A stretch of DNA of 64,000 nt from Platycnemis pennipes (Eukaryota; Arthropoda; Insecta; Odonata; Platycnemididae): assembly GCA_933228895.1 (NCBI GenBank), contig OW121855.1, positions 46,514,698-46,578,697 of the forward strand, given 5' to 3'. Position 1 is the stretch's first letter, and each line of letters starts with the position of its first letter. Made by a program: the position numbers and the translations under genes. Of this stretch, positions 1-13,672 are shown piece after piece. The notes below the pieces were generated by a model that saw nothing but the letters and a program-made list of their open reading frames with translations, was not told where the DNA came from and did not search any database.

Positions 1-1055
1 AAAGTAAAAAAAATTCTCAGATACAATCAAATACACGACCAATAAATAAGAGAAATAGAAAAATGTAATTATGTCCTAGTTAATTTTATAACAAAGTTAT
101 ATATTTGTTAAAATTTTTCACGTGGTCCGTCTCGCAAATATAATCAAACCTTTTTCCTATAAACTCTAATGCATTAGTATACCAAATTTTGCCTTTCTCG
201 GTGCTCTTCTTTGTTCTCGTTCCTATAACCCATCTGGACCAACGTGCATTTTTAACTATTCGCATTTAATTTGACACGGAAATTTGGCCAACTGTTTTAA
301 TCACCAGCCATCAGAATTTTCTTTCCCCTATGTATACGCCATTGATTTGAAAATAGCTAGCCCGCGGTAAGTGACTCGACTCACCTCAAAATTTTTGTTT
401 CGTGATAAACCGTTGATGGGGTGACCTTGTTAAAAATCTTAATTTAGAGAGAATTATCCTAATCTCTCCTGCCCGCTCAATGAAAATATAGGCTATTTTT
501 TCATTACTCTATGGCTCAAATGTCTCCGAGATTAATGGTACTGGTGGTAGGTAATCGCGGTTCATAGGGGTATATCACGTCTTTTCCGGCCGAGTGGATT
601 TGCATTGGAGCGTTCTCGCTCGGGAACTATAAAGTCGAAGATTCAATTCTCGCGAAGTTAATAGGCGTCGTTTGAATCACGGCACGATCCTGATTTATCG
701 GTTTATATTAAACGATATCCGCGAAGCGAAATGGCCACTTTAGTCGGTGATAACCGCCGTTACTTTATAATCCATATGCCGAAAGAAATAAGGTTAAATA
801 CCTCCGACTCGAGTGACCGGTCAGTGGAAATTTTCATTCCAAGCCAGAGACTTTAAAGAGTTGAAGTCGGTTCTCCTGCTTCACAGTGTTGGAAAGTTGG
901 TCATAATGATTTCCTCTAATATGGGACCGTGGTGCTCCATCGCCCGGGAGGAAATATGCAATGTTGGATTTATTATAACCACCCTTTCTCATTATGTCAA
1001 TGTTGCTCGGTTTTTTCTCTCTTCAAAACTGAAGTTCTTTTGTGCTCTGTTGAGT
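1..1055. other. Unannotated AT-rich DNA
   Basis: I see no gene, repeat or RNA in this stretch. Reading frames are short and broken by stops on both strands, and no transposon motif stands out. Confidence 0.6.
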
Positions 1056-1510
1056 GTCCTTTTTCTTTTCTCTCAATCTCGTTCTCTCTTCATGCTATCC
1101 AACTCTTACGAACAACGCACCTCGTTCATCTCCCCCGTTACCAATTCCTCTCCCCAGCACCTCCCACACACTCCTGAAGTGATATTATTTTTTCCCTCCT
1201 CTCCCGTCCTATGCGCACTTCCGTTGCATTCAATCCCCAGAGCGTTCCCCGCATCCTCTCCCTCCTTCCATTTTATATATGTATATAAACCCTCAGCCTC
1301 CGCTCCTCCCCTCTCCTTTCCCCTTTTCCACCCCTCCCGTCCATTCCCTCATTCTCCATGGCGTCCTTCTCCTCCTTATATTACTTCCTTCGCTTCAGTC
1401 ACCCCTCTCCCCTTTAACCCGTTTTCTATCATTCTTTCCCCACCTGTTCTCTATCACGATAATAGTGCTCTAACTCTAGCCTTACCCTCTCAAAGTCTTC
1501 ATTTTTCTCC
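1056..1510. other. Pyrimidine-rich island 1
   Basis: The plus strand is dominated by C and T runs (CTCCCCTCTCCTTT-like), unlike the AT-rich flanks. Open frames exist on the plus strand only because CT-rich sequence rarely forms stop codons; the translations are low-complexity Pro/Ser/Leu/Phe without any domain. A TATA-like run (tatatgtatataaacc, near 1275-1292) lies inside it. The role is unknown; similar islands recur through the window with the same strand orientation. Confidence 0.6.
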
Positions 1511-2760
1511 TTCTAAAGCTATCAGTCGCAAGTAACTTTTGAATCTTAAAGATGAAACAGGTAATCTTGGCCAGAAAGAAAACTGTTACGGCATTTTTGA
1601 CGAAGGATATTTGTGAGCTATTAAATGTTTTTTAGGTTACCAAGGAAAATAGAGATGAGAAGTAAAATGCCTTGAATAAATTCCTTCTTCTGAGAAGGAA
1701 ACTCCTTCTATTTGGTCACTACAATTCTTAATTGCAATTATTGAAATTTTCATCTTATTATTGCTAGCCAAAATGCAGGGAATATAGTACTCTACGCCAT
1801 AGATATAAGTTTCTTTTCTATATTTAAGTTCATTTGCGATGATCTTCTAGAATTTACATTTATGTAGTCATGTATCTTCAATTATTCATTCTTTAACTCA
1901 CATTGTATACTATTACTAGGAAATATGCGATCTGTTTATTTTGAAAAAATTGAAGCATTGGCGTTTAGAATCTGTTGAGTTGAGTCCAAGAATGGTGGCT
2001 CATGCTCTATAAATATGAGGCTTCCATGGTTATGAACCAGAGGGATTTATAGGAAAATAAACCATCAGTTTATTCTCTCTGTCTTATGCACGAAGTATAC
2101 GGACATGTGTGGCAAAAGTTCCATGGTTTTATCAAGCAAACATACACTTAAACTAATTGGCATTATTTACGCATAGTAAAATACTAAAATCTCAAATTAA
2201 CAATGAATAATATGGCATCTTTTGAGAAAGGAAAGATATTCAACTCTTGAAACCGGAGCATGTGCGTTCATTTTTTAATACCACACCAAGGGAAAAGTAG
2301 GATGAAAAACTAGTTTCATCGGGACAATTTACAAAATTATTAAATTAAATGATTTTATTTTACGAAGCAATTAATGGGCGTAAAACTTTATACAACATTT
2401 TGCAATGCAGGAAACGGTGCACATTCTAAAATGCACATTATTTTACGCAACTATATGTTTTCGTACTTGAATGCCACTACTTTGGTTTCACTTTTATTTC
2501 TTGTTCTTGATGTGCTATGTACTCACCTATTATCTCAGTTATCTCTCTGTATACTAAGGAAGGATTTCTAATTGATCCAAAAATAGGAGGGGGGCGTTTA
2601 CAGCAGTGACAATACATATATTATCAAAGCTCTTGAATAATTATTTCACAAATGCAATAGAACCCTGGACTCATGCAGGCAACCATTTTGACAGGCTAAT
2701 GGGTCCACGAATATTGAATCGAGAGTCCAAGAAAGTATTTCAAAAATAAAAGTGTGAATA
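1511..2760. other. Unannotated AT-rich DNA
   Basis: No gene or repeat recognised. The longest frame (near 2374-2571) is a hydrophobic low-information sequence that I do not regard as coding. Confidence 0.6.
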
Positions 2761-2763
2761 GAC

Positions 2764-2782
2764 ATCATCATCGTCGTCGATC
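2764..2782 (-). repeat. Short CATCATCGTCGTC microsatellite at LINE 3' end
   Basis: A short run of CATCATCATCGTCGTCG lies immediately beyond the C-terminal coding remnant of the minus-strand LINE. RTE-type LINEs commonly finish in short microsatellite-like 3' repeats, so this may be the element's tail. That reading is inference; chance is possible for so short a run. Confidence 0.4.
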
Positions 2783-2784
2783 AA

Positions 2785-4440
2785 CAATCCTAAAATTGGT
2801 ATAGTTTTCTTTTTATTGATCTTCAGGTGATATCTGGTCATTATTCTTTCCATATTTTCTTCTGCCTTCTTTCAATCTCCTTCTGTTTTTCCCATGAATG
2901 CATTGTCGTCCCGAAACTTTTCTTTGACTTATTGGATGGCTTTCTCGATTAAATATTGAATAATACGGGAGAAAATGCGTAGCCTTGGCTCCCTTCTTTT
3001 TATGCTTGCTTCTCTATTGCTAGGCCCTGGTTTGATTACAACCACCTGGTTTTTACACAAGCTGTGGATAACTCTTCGTTCACTGTATGGCCCTCCAATT
3101 TCTTTCAGAATCTTCGGCATCAAGTTCCAATTCACATTGCCAAATTCCTTCTCCATATCTACAAACGTCGGTATATTCCTATCCATACTCTTCTAAATAA
3201 GTAGTCAGAGGCAAAAAATCGCTTCTCTTGTGCTCTTGTTTTACGAACTCAAATGATTTCTCATACAGGAACTCCTCAGCATTTCGCTGATTCTTGCCAA
3301 TATCTTCTAGGTATGTGTCTTTAGGTTATAGTCCTAAAATTTTCACAATTCTTGGCCCTTCTCTTTTTGGCAATAGGTATCATAAAGCTCTTTAAAAGCC
3401 GTGGGATTCTCTCCTGTACAGTAAATGTCCCATGTGGTTTTGTGTAGCTAGGTAAATGTCTTCTCTCCGGAATTTTTAACTAGTTCGGCAGGAATATCAT
3501 CCACTCTAGAAGCCTTATTTGTCCGCAGATCAATTACAGTGGCGTCGAATTCCAATCTTGCATCTATCGGCCCTTTCCTTTAAGTTATTCCTCACCATCC
3601 TGTAGGCTACTTCCATATTTCCATGTGTGAGGGTGCATTGTACATCTTCGCATAGGTCCCTTACCCACATTTTCCCTGCTTTTCTTGCTTTGCAAATCAT
3701 CTCATTCTTAATTCTTTTGTAGCAAATTTGCTCTTCTTCAGTTCTCACTTTTTTGTATTTTCTTCTCTCTCTGATTAGTTCTAAGATTGTTTTCGTAGAT
3801 AGTCCTTGGCTTCTTCAAGGCAACTTTTCCTTTCCCCAGAACATCTTTTACGGGTTCCTGTAGCCTGATATTGATGTTTTCCCGTCTCTTTCCACTTGAT
3901 TTCACAGTCAGATTCACTTGTCTTTTCTTCCACTGCCTCCTGAGTTGCCAGCCGTTGTTCAGTCTCATTTAGTTTCTCTACTGTCATACTTCTAAATTGA
4001 TTTCTTCAGTTTCTTGAATTTTAATTGTCCTTTCATCATCACTAATTTGTTATCACAGGTGATATCTGTACCAGGGTAGCTTTTGCATTTCTTCACCGTT
4101 TCTGAATTTCTGCTTCACTAAAATGCAATCTATATGAAATCTTCTTCTGTCCCCAGGCATCCTCTGGGTATAACTTCTCCATTGGTGGTTTTTAAATAAT
4201 GTGCTTGTCACCAAAAACTTATGCTGTCTGCATTATTCTATAATTATTTTCCCTCTCTCATTGCGATTCCTCAAGCCACATTTTTCAGTTATTCTTCCTT
4301 TTTGGTCTTCGCTAACGGTAGCGTTCCAATCTCCTAAAATGTATAAGTTTTCTAATCCTCTTACCTGCTTCAGTGCTTCTGTTGTATCCTCATGGACGCT
4401 TTACGTAATTGAAATAGAGGTATAAAGATACTATGCAGAG
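2785..4440 (-). pseudogene. RTE-type non-LTR retrotransposon ORF (endonuclease plus reverse transcriptase), decayed
   Basis: Remnant of a LINE polyprotein, read from 4440 down to 2785 across several frames. The endonuclease part comes first: a GDWN motif at 4323-4334 (the family has GDFN or GDWN), an ID-x-IL motif near 4119-4136, and CDN at 4049-4057 where SDH is expected, so the catalytic His is lost. A basic linker follows (3530-3748, KNEMICKARKAGKMWVRD). Then comes the RT: FVDMEKEFGNVNW (catalytic Asp codon 3157-3159, with AFD altered), YSERRVIHSLCKNQ, and FRDD at 2905-2916 in place of FADD. The RQG motif region is scrambled. Stops follow EKAIQ and occur again before KKAEENMERM, and frames shift at least four times. 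The order of domains is still intact. Clade assignment (RTE/BovB-like versus a neighbouring clade) is by remembered motif style only. Confidence 0.8.
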
Positions 4441-5940
4441 CTGCGAAACAATTGATGACTCAATAATGACAGCTGGCGTTTTAAGGGCTTTTAAAGCTGT
4501 TCATGGTGAAGGAATTTCTTCAGTTGAATCTGAAGGCCCACACATCATTGATTTCTATCTGTTAAAAGAGAAAATCGTAGCTTTCATTTCACATGCATGA
4601 AAGGCTGTAATTGTTTAAAAATGGAAACATGTGGGGAAAAGGGTTGGCGAGCTTGAGAATTAGGCAAGCAATTCGAGATTCGGATGGGGAGGAAAATTCC
4701 TTAAGAATTTGCTTTCAGCTAGACGTTATTAGGAATGTTCAACATTCTGAATTTGATAAAGGGATTATTGGCAGAAATTACCCTCTGAAGAGCAGATATA
4801 GTAAAAGTGGTCCAAGCTGTTGAGGCATAGTGATAAAATTACGTAAAATCCATGTATTAAATGACAAGAAGCTGGTTAAATTTCTATGTTGATAATTTCT
4901 TCAATAAGGGTCATTCATATGAGTGTGGAATACAACTGCAGACACGTCAATGTAAACAAGAGTGGAAATGATATATTTGAAGGACAACCATTATTAATTT
5001 ATATGTAGGTATCTTTGTTTCCGAAGGTCATATTTTAGAAGTAAAGTCATCTAAAACTAGTTCATGCTGTTTATTTTATATGTATCGTCATTACATAAAA
5101 TCTATTGAGATACCTTCGGAACTAGGAAATTAAATCCTCAGTAATTTGTGCCATTTCATTAATTTTGGGTGTACCCTCTGTCATTGGAGTTCTTTGTAGG
5201 ATTTTCTTTTCTAATTTCTGAGAGCAAGTTTTTCATCAGGAATATGAATCATTTTATAATACCATTAGAATTGCGACGATCGCCAATTCTGATGGATACC
5301 TGAGCACTTAGTTTAGTATCTTAACTCTTAGCTACTTGTTTCTCTGGCAGATTTTAAATTGAATACCTAATTGCTTCCTAATTTCGTTTCATAATCGAGT
5401 GAACAATTTGAGTAGAAATTGGAGTTAAGAGTATTATTGCTCTAGATTGTGTTACGGACCGCAATTCAGAAATTCCTATTAGGCGAATTGCAAATCACAC
5501 ATGATTTTAACTAGTTTATTTTGCAACAATCGCAAAATAATGTGAATGTTACGGTATGTGTATATGAGTTCACCTGCTTTTCCCTATACTGTTACGCCTC
5601 CTTTGCAGGGAACATCTTTAAATAGTCAATCTAAAGTCTTTAATCACGTTCAAAAACTGATCATGTTCCCTACAATGGTACGAATTTTCATAGGGAAAAT
5701 AGATAAACACAGTAGACTTATGATTATGGAATGAAGTGAAACGGCCCCGAAAAAAATTAGTCATAAAGGTCACCCGCCTTCTTTCGTGCCAGATAACGAA
5801 ACAAAAATGATTTAGGCTTCCCATATCACTGCCTAAACGTCACCTAACATTTGTAGGCGTCAACTGCGCAGATTCTAGTCAAATTATTTGTCATGGAAGA
5901 TTTAAGCTCACTTGAGCGCAAACACGCTTCTATTAGCATA
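4441..5940. other. Unannotated AT-rich DNA
   Basis: No gene recognised. The only structure noticed is a 9-bp inverted pair (ttccgaagg near 5018 and ccttcggaa near 5112), too short to interpret. Confidence 0.6.
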
Positions 5941-5943
5941 AAG

Positions 5944-5971
5944 GGTATATATTTTTTGGTATATATTTTTT
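5944..5971. repeat. 14-bp perfect tandem duplication
   Basis: The unit ggtatatatttttt occurs twice head to tail (5944-5957 and 5958-5971) without mismatch. It looks like a simple slippage duplication in AT-rich DNA. Confidence 0.8.
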
Positions 5972-6935
5972 GTAGGCATATCAAAATAAAAATTGACTGG
6001 GGGATGGACCTTAGAGGAAATGTCTTGACCTTGGCGTTATAGACTTCAAGTTGCTAACATAATTATGATATGTTTTGGTAACATTCTTATATGCTATGCA
6101 ATTTCTATCAAGTGCATTACCTTCCTTGAATTTCTTTGAAATTAAATTCATAGCTTTCTTCCTTCCTCATCTATTGCGGATTGATTTCTCTGTTTCCAAC
6201 ACATATTCTTGCCCTGGAAGTCCATTATTTTTGCATTATTCCTTGTGGATTAAGTATATAGTGTTTCGTCATTTAAACAGTTTTTCATCATTCAGTCCCC
6301 TTCTAAAAACTGGACGGTGAATTGTCCTGAAGAAAAATCTTATCAAACTGCCGTTTGTTTAAAGTTGTTGGATGCTCTTCTGTAAAAGTTTTATTAATAT
6401 AGACAAAAGCTGTGTGAACAGATAAAGGAACTTAATGCTATTGAAATATTCCTCTTTCGTGCCCATTAATTTATTAACAGGATGTCATCCATCTGATTAA
6501 AAAATACCAATAGCTTTACAATCATGTCACCTCTTCCGTTGGCAGCAAATCTGGTAGAATAATATCATAATATGTATTTTGTTAACGTTACATTACTGGA
6601 GAGTTATTTTTAATGTCTTTACCATGCCCATTTAAGATGTATTAAAGGTAACTCATACATTAATCCTATGTCCATGTCAACTGCTCAAGAATTCCATGTA
6701 ATCCTTGGCGTTTTCATCACTTTGGATTCAACTTTGCGTGCGAAAAATGTAGACACATATCTGGGATTTGATCTCAATCATCAATGATTCTAGGATAACG
6801 TTTTTTAAGGATTCATGTATTTCTCAGCTTCTCTTAATCATCGAATAGATTCCCCATTTCCTTTATTTTCCCTGGATACTGGGAGTCCTTAAGGCACCTG
6901 AAATACATACACGAAGTTTCCGACTTCCAACGCTC
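5972..6935. other. Unannotated AT-rich DNA
   Basis: No gene, repeat or regulatory structure recognised. Confidence 0.6.
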
Positions 6936-6939
6936 ACAG

Positions 6940-7470
6940 CGTGGAATGGAGTGAGGGCCATATTACACCATCCTCGGCAACACGAGTCGAGATATATAAC
7001 CTCCAATCATATATAAATCATCGCCCGTCATTCATTTTGCTTTTCATTTCTCTACTTTCCTTTCAGCCATCACTTCCCCTGCCTCTCTCTCTTTTATCCT
7101 CCATGTCCTGCCTTTCCCCTGGTTCGCTGGCATCTCTGCTTTATTCTTTTCCCCCCACTCTGTTCTTCCCCACCTTCACCTTGCGCACATACGGCCCCAC
7201 CTCCGGGCTCCCCTATTTCCCCTGCCATGCCCCCAACCACTGACTGCATTCCCTCCAAACCGAGATGTTTCACCCCCTTCCAGCATCTCCTTCGCCATCC
7301 ATCCCTCTCCACCCCCTTCTCTCCCTCCTCCCCGTGCTTCCCTCACCCCACCTCAAAGAGACTCAAAGAGGACAATAGCTCAGGGAATCAAGACCTCTCC
7401 CATCCATTGCACAAAGGCTTTTATTCTTCTCCTTCCCGCTTCCTTCTTTTTCAAAGAAAAAGTTCGGCCT
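6940..7470. other. Pyrimidine-rich island 2
   Basis: C/T-rich on the plus strand with several overlapping low-complexity frames on both strands that resemble no protein. TATA-like runs (gatatataacc and catatataaatc, 6990-7020) sit at its left edge. No splice-bounded exon is evident. Confidence 0.55.
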
Positions 7471-8725
7471 GCGGTGTTGGAAAGTATTTCGTGGACATTG
7501 TGGAGGTATGCCTAAAAGAGCAGAAAATTTTTGTTTTCCTCGAGGCGAGTTTATTGCCGAAGCTGATAAACACATGCCTGGACACGGGTACTCTCTTCTA
7601 CCAAACTGGTTAAGGAGTGATTTTCAGTTTTCGCTTTTAATCTGCAGTTATGCTGAGTTGTGGATAAGAACTCTGAAGCACAATGGGGTCCGACACCAAG
7701 AAACAACACTGCATCATTGCTGTTGTCATAAATTCGGTGCCAATAACCTTAGGTTCCTTGTTCTTAATTGCATCCGAAGTCTTTCCGAATACATTTGTTT
7801 AACATGGGCTTTGAGATATTGTTCGGCTATAGGCTATAAGTACTAAATATAGTTATTGAATTACTGAGTTTTTAATAGTTGGACGCACCATTGCAATTTT
7901 TACGAGTATTTGGGCCATTATCACTTCACCGAATCCATTCTATTTTTTAAATATGGAATTAACATACACATCAATATACCAATGTGAATGGAACTATCGC
8001 ATCCGCTTTATTATGAGTCAAAATTAAATTGGTGGAAGCAAAGCGATTATTGATCGTCAATTACCGCATTTTAAAGTTGCCATGATTTTTCCTATTCCTG
8101 GTAAAAATTAAGTTAGAATGATTCTTCTAAAGACGGTTTATGCTACCTTTCAATTGTTCTGCAAAAAGTGGAGTCCCGTGAGAATTCTTAGTCCTTTTAA
8201 CAGTGATAAATGTAGCTGGGATGCGTTTACAGCTGACAAAGATCTCGCACTTCTTCACATCCCTTCATCCGTGATTATAACAATTTAGAATAACATAAAA
8301 GGATTACTCTTAAAGCATAGACTCCGCAGCATATCCTTGGGGAGCTTTTGGTGCGCATCTGAGAGAGTAACTATGTTTGCAAAAGGCTCAGATCAGAATT
8401 TTGGTAATATTTAATTCACTCTTTTTCAATCCCTACTTCGTGTATCCTTTCATCTCATTTATACACATTTGGATGTGTGCTTCCGCATCTTCGTTTGAAT
8501 ATTCTCCTCCTTTCCCATTGAATCTGCAAAAAATTTTCAATGTTTTTGGAATGGCGACATTTTCGTCTTGAAAACTATCAAAAACAAACTAAGGATTCAC
8601 ATCAATCAAAAATAAAATCCGAGTGCGCGTTTTGAGTACCTACGAGATAATTTTTGCCCACTTGCACGAAGATAAGTGCATGATGCGATTCTACGTTTCT
8701 TTCGAGCCGACCAATATGGTGGGAG
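7471..8725. other. Unannotated DNA
   Basis: A 112-codon plus-strand frame (7508-7846) is present, but its composition and lack of recognisable motifs give no support for coding. Nothing else noted. Confidence 0.5.
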
Positions 8726-9310
8726 AGAAAATATGAGAGAGTTAGCGGGCAGGCGGTCAGGATGAGAGGCGGCTGGCAGCGTGGGAGGGGGTGGGGATGG
8801 AGGGGAGCGGAGGAGGCTTCTAAAGAGATTAAAACATTTCGCCCACGGATTCTAATCTTCCAGCTCCCTCCCCCTCCACCTTACTCCACTCGCATCTCCC
8901 TACTCTCCATCCCCATACTCCGGCTCGGCCGTCCCACTCCACCATCAGGTCTTCCCTCCCTCCCACCACTCCTGCCCCTCCTTTATGCCCCCTCGTTCAT
9001 TTGCATCCCCGTGTTTGACCGTTGGTGCGTGTCTTTCACAGCTCAGGGAACTCAACTTTCACCCCTTGGACGAAATAGAACGTCGGGCCGGAAAGAGGGC
9101 GGGGTGTGGGGGTATGGGATGGTTCGAAGGGATATGGAGCAGGGGTATGCCGGGAGATAGAAATAAGAGGAAGGGAGAGAAATATGGGGAGGAAGAGAGG
9201 GATGAGGAGAAGGGATTATGAGTCGAAGGAGTGGGTTCGAAGAATTGTTCGGCATGGCAAAAATAGATGGGGTATAAGGCGGGGAGGAGGTCGGAGGAGG
9301 GAAACTGTTA
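8726..9310. other. Island with alternating purine and pyrimidine blocks
   Basis: Purine-rich on the plus strand at about 8730-8830, pyrimidine-rich at 8860-9000, then strongly purine-rich at 9070-9300. The open frames here (for example 8762-9160) are low-complexity Arg/Gly or Pro/Leu sequences that follow the skew rather than a protein family. Confidence 0.55.
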
Positions 9311-12300
9311 CGCTAAAATTGAAGCATCACCCTACTACCCGTTTCATCTTCTCCACCAAACAGTCTCCCGAAAAGTTGAGATAGTTTCGAGTGTCCGGGA
9401 CTGAGCGAGACACGAGATATTCTTTGTAGAGGATACGAGATTATTTTTCGATTCAATTTTCTTTCCATTTATGTCCCTCTTTTTCCATTTCTAAATGGGA
9501 TGGATACCGTTCCTATTTTATTTTTATTTGCCATACGCAAGTTCAGCGACTCGGTTTCCTCTCTGACGAGTCCATCATGCGTTGAAGCCGATAGTGCAGA
9601 GTATCAAATACACCATCCTTCTGCATCGAAACATCGCTCTCTCGCAGCGAGGCGATTTGCGACACCGGCGCCTGGATTTGAGGATATAAGTTCTGCTCAA
9701 GCCTCACATGCCATAATAAAATTAAACCCTTGGAGGAAACATCGATTCATCAGAAAGTTTGGTTAGCTGTTTTATCAATGTTCATGTTCTCGTGCGTTGA
9801 ATATGTAACCCCACTCTTTTCAAAGGAACTTCTATGTATTTTTAAACTAATCACAATAAATATTTTACAGTTAAACAATTTTGGAAATGTTATGGAAATT
9901 AAAATGTTCGCACAAGTCATGTCCTTCAATCAATTTGATTTGACCTTGCCAAGGTAATTTTTTTCAAGTCTAAAGTTTCCACTTGTGCACTTGTGTATCA
10001 GTGACATGGGTTGGGATTTTTCCTCTTCCTACTTTCACCTCGATTCCTGCAATCAGTGAGATGTGTGTAATAGTGAGATGAATTGGATTGGACTGCGGAG
10101 AAATATGACCTAGTAACTTCAGATTAGTTACTCCGTGGTTTCATCTGCCATGATCCCTCAGCAATTATTACTACTCAGGAAGCTATTTTATGAAGTTACT
10201 TGTGGACAGCGGTGTTTTATAAAACGTTTATTTCTCTCATCATAATTTCTCGATATAAAAAACACTCTTTCATATGTATATTCATTTATGTTTTCCTATT
10301 TCTTTGCCTAGAAGCGCTGTGGTTTGCATATCCTCTCTCCTTTCCTCGTTTAACTTACTTCGTAATTCTTTCAATGGCGTAGGTGATTGCTAGAAACCTC
10401 GAATTCAAGGGACGGAAATTCTATTTACGATTGGTAACGCCTTTATTAACTACCACTAGCGCTAATGAGTTAGGTTAGGGCCAAGATTACTGACTTAATA
10501 AATTTCGTAACCATAGTGGCTTATTTGAGCTGCACCAGCTAAAAATAATGTGCTAATTGCGCATAGAAAAAATACATTATGCATGACTGTACCCGAGCAT
10601 TTTCTGTGGCTAGAAAGCTGTTGGCTTCACTTCGATTGAAGCATATACGGACAATGGAATATTTTTTCTGCCTAACTGTATTGACGATGGGTAGTGAATA
10701 GTTGTTATTAAAATGGTTGTTATATTAGTTATTCCTCTCTAGAAACCGGCGTTTAAATAGCAATATGGAGGCGTATTTAACAAAACACAATTAAGATAAT
10801 GATTTTAGAGCCCACCAGGATCTCTTTTCTATTACAAATTGTAACACTGAATGTAGTGGAATCATATTAGCGGCATCTACCTCATTATTTCTAAACTTCA
10901 TGTAATATTTTTACCGATAGAACTTATCCATTGAACAGTATTATGACTCCTATGACTCAAGAGATTCCATAGATATTGTTTAAATGAAAGCTCCAAAAAA
11001 TGTCTTAACCAATCAAAGGAATGTATACGTAGAAATATGGTATTAAGGCATATTTTTAGTCATCGAGGACCAATTGTATTTGGTCTTTCAAAGGCATATT
11101 ACACACATATTTTGCTGAGAAACATTGATGGCTAAAATGCTGGTTTTACGCCCAGAGCGCGAATTTCTTCTGGAACTCCTGAAGTGAATTGACGGATATA
11201 GGTAAGAACTTTTCTTGTTTGTTATCCTATGTGTACCTCACCACATCATTTTTAGGATGGATCAATAAAGAGTGAAGTCTGAACTGAAATCGTGAGGTTA
11301 AAAATCTGCTTAGCGACAACATTATCCATCCCTAGTTTTTTTTCTCTTAAGGACAGAGTCCATTTTTTCAGATCCTATTTGAACGCATTTATGCACTACG
11401 CTATGGAACTACAGAAAAATCAGTTACGCCTGGCTTCAAAGCCAGCTGAAATTGATAAATATACAGTTCCTGCGGCACGTAAATTATCAGAAGTATGACC
11501 TTTTGCTGTTTTGTGGCGAATGTGAGAGGAAGACACTTTACATCGATTCAAGGTAGGAGTTTTGTATTCCTCATATCCATATTTAACGAATTTCTGGTTT
11601 CGTTGTTTATGGAATGAACTGGGATTAATTAAAAAATAATGACGCAATATGAGACTTCAGTCCTCCACGAATAATTGCAAAGCAAATAACGACAAAACAG
11701 AAAATTGATTTAAACTGCAGATCTTTCGCCATTTTATATCGTTGAGCCATTATAAACAAAAAATTTGCTAAATTTCGCTAGTGATTCGCTAATTTTATCC
11801 ATATTCAATGATATTTCTTCACTTTTCATTGTTTTCTCTCTTTTTGCTTCAAAAGAGAAACGGAAATAATTGAGAAGCTAACGTATCAAATCCAATTGGG
11901 AAATTTTGACTTAAAAGACATTATAAATTCATCTTCAATTTATCTCTTATGAACTACTTTTCGTGTCATTTCTTTGTACCAATATCGTTGTAATTAAATT
12001 GTGTCTCCTCATAACAGTTTTTCTCCTTCGGTAGATACAATTTTGGGGTAAGCAGCTTGCTCAGTTTCTTTTCTTTATTTTTCTATTGAAATGTTGGTTT
12101 TCGCGGTCTTGCTAAGCTAAATTCTCTCAACCGTATTATACATTATGGCAAACTTAATGCTCAACATTTCAATATTAGCGGCTATCGAGTTCATTGTAAA
12201 TTGCAGAAACAAAAAGTTTTTTTGGTCAGAAATCAATCCAAGGATATATTTGGCTTGCAGCATCTGTGGTGGGGCTTTGCATTGGCCTGGAAAAAATATG

Positions 12301-12730
12301 GTCCGTTGCTCGATTACCATTTAGAAGAACCTTTTTGTACAGTAATTTTTTATGGTAAGTGCTTCTGAGTTCACCAATATCAGCAAGCGATTGATAGGTA
12401 ATTTCCTTCCCCAGTAATAAGCCGATGGGTTCCTTAGCATGATGAAATGGAACCTTAAGAAAACGGTGCCTATCACAAGAGGCGTGAAGATATTTTTTTC
12501 CGATTTTTTTGATTTGATCTAGTGCGCAGAGAATGTGATGAAATAGTTTCCCCATGATTTCTCTTTAAATTGACAAGAAAAACGAAGAGTTTCACAAATC
12601 CCCTTGAGTTTTCTGTTTTTTTTAGCACCGCTGAGTGATCAAGTATTTTTTACTACCAAGTATTTTTGTGTCTTCGTTCTAGGGTGGGTGTGAGTGAACT
12701 CAGCCCAAGGAGTGTAGAAAAAGTTAGCCC
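9311..12730. other. Unannotated AT-rich DNA
   Basis: No gene or element recognised over 3.4 kb. A 109-codon minus-strand frame (12226-12555) has a mixed amino-acid composition but matches no family I know; I do not call it a gene. Confidence 0.5.
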
Positions 12731-12732
12731 GT

Positions 12733-12812
12733 GTCCGAATTCACAAATCAGCTGCCTTAATGCTCGCTTCGTGTAGAGGAAGCCATCTTGTGGGGTGTCC
12801 GAATTCGTAGGC
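12733..12812. repeat. Repeat carrying two GTGTCCGAATTC motifs
   Basis: The 12-mer gtgtccgaattc occurs twice in direct orientation (near 12740 and 12798). A related tcgtccgaattcac lies near 15786 and an inverted, diverged form (gaattagacacagcc) near 15860. Terminal sequences of this style are seen in some DNA transposons and MITEs, so 12.73-15.88 kb may be bracketed by diverged termini. Match length is short and I cannot assign a superfamily. Confidence 0.35.
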
Positions 12813-13672
12813 AACAGTTTAGTCACAGAATTTAGTCATCTAATGTTGCCGTCAGCAAAGTGAGCATGAAGTGTATCCTTTTGTAACGTCATCTTTAAAA
12901 ATCATCCCGTAAATCACTGTGACTTTGGAGGGTAGAAGAATGGTTGTTGTGGTAACAAAATACAAACCATTACTTGCGCGGTGTTTATTGCTCATATTTG
13001 AGCCGACGAAATACTTCATGTGTGATTTTAATATTATTTCGTTTTTTTCCCCTCCAGAAAGATTTCAATCAAATTCAAATGTTATAAATGACAATGTAAA
13101 ATGAGATAGGCAATCCTAGTGAATAACTAAAAATAATTCATGTACATATGTAAGGTATTCAACTCGAAGTGGTAAGTAGTCAAAGAACATAAATATTTCT
13201 ATATACCGGTGAGATAAATTACTTTTCTATTTCATTAAATAATAATCGTGAGGCATGTGGTTGTAGTTGCAGATATGAGTTTTTGATATTCGTACGGTAG
13301 TTTCCTATTCTGCTTGTACATTACTTGTAATGAAGCGCGGCCGTTATTTAATAAATAACTATCGTCAGAGCCGATTTGCTCACCAAACCGGGTATTTCAC
13401 CAACAGATCTGTTCCTTTCCATTTTATAATCTGCTCTAACAATTTGTACGACATTGTACTTGGACATAACCGTGGAATTGCTTGTATATTGAAACAGTGC
13501 AAAAACAAGTTTGTGTACCTAATTATAATGAATAAATAATTAAATTACGTAAAAGAATTAGCGAAAGGTGATTGTTACATGGAATATCTGGAAATGTAGG
13601 CTTTGTAATGCTAGACGTAGGCGAAAATGGCGAAAGTCTTACCACTACAGCGAGTATCTATCTACATAGGTG

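Noticed and set aside
813..1535. 240-codon plus-strand frame, the longest in the window
   Set aside because: The second half is low-complexity Pro/Ser/Leu/Phe from the C/T-rich island, where stops are rare; the first half has no motif and no homologue I recognise.
12226..12555. 109-codon minus-strand frame with mixed composition
   Set aside because: No recognised motif, no splice or promoter context; chance frames of this size occur in 64 kb.
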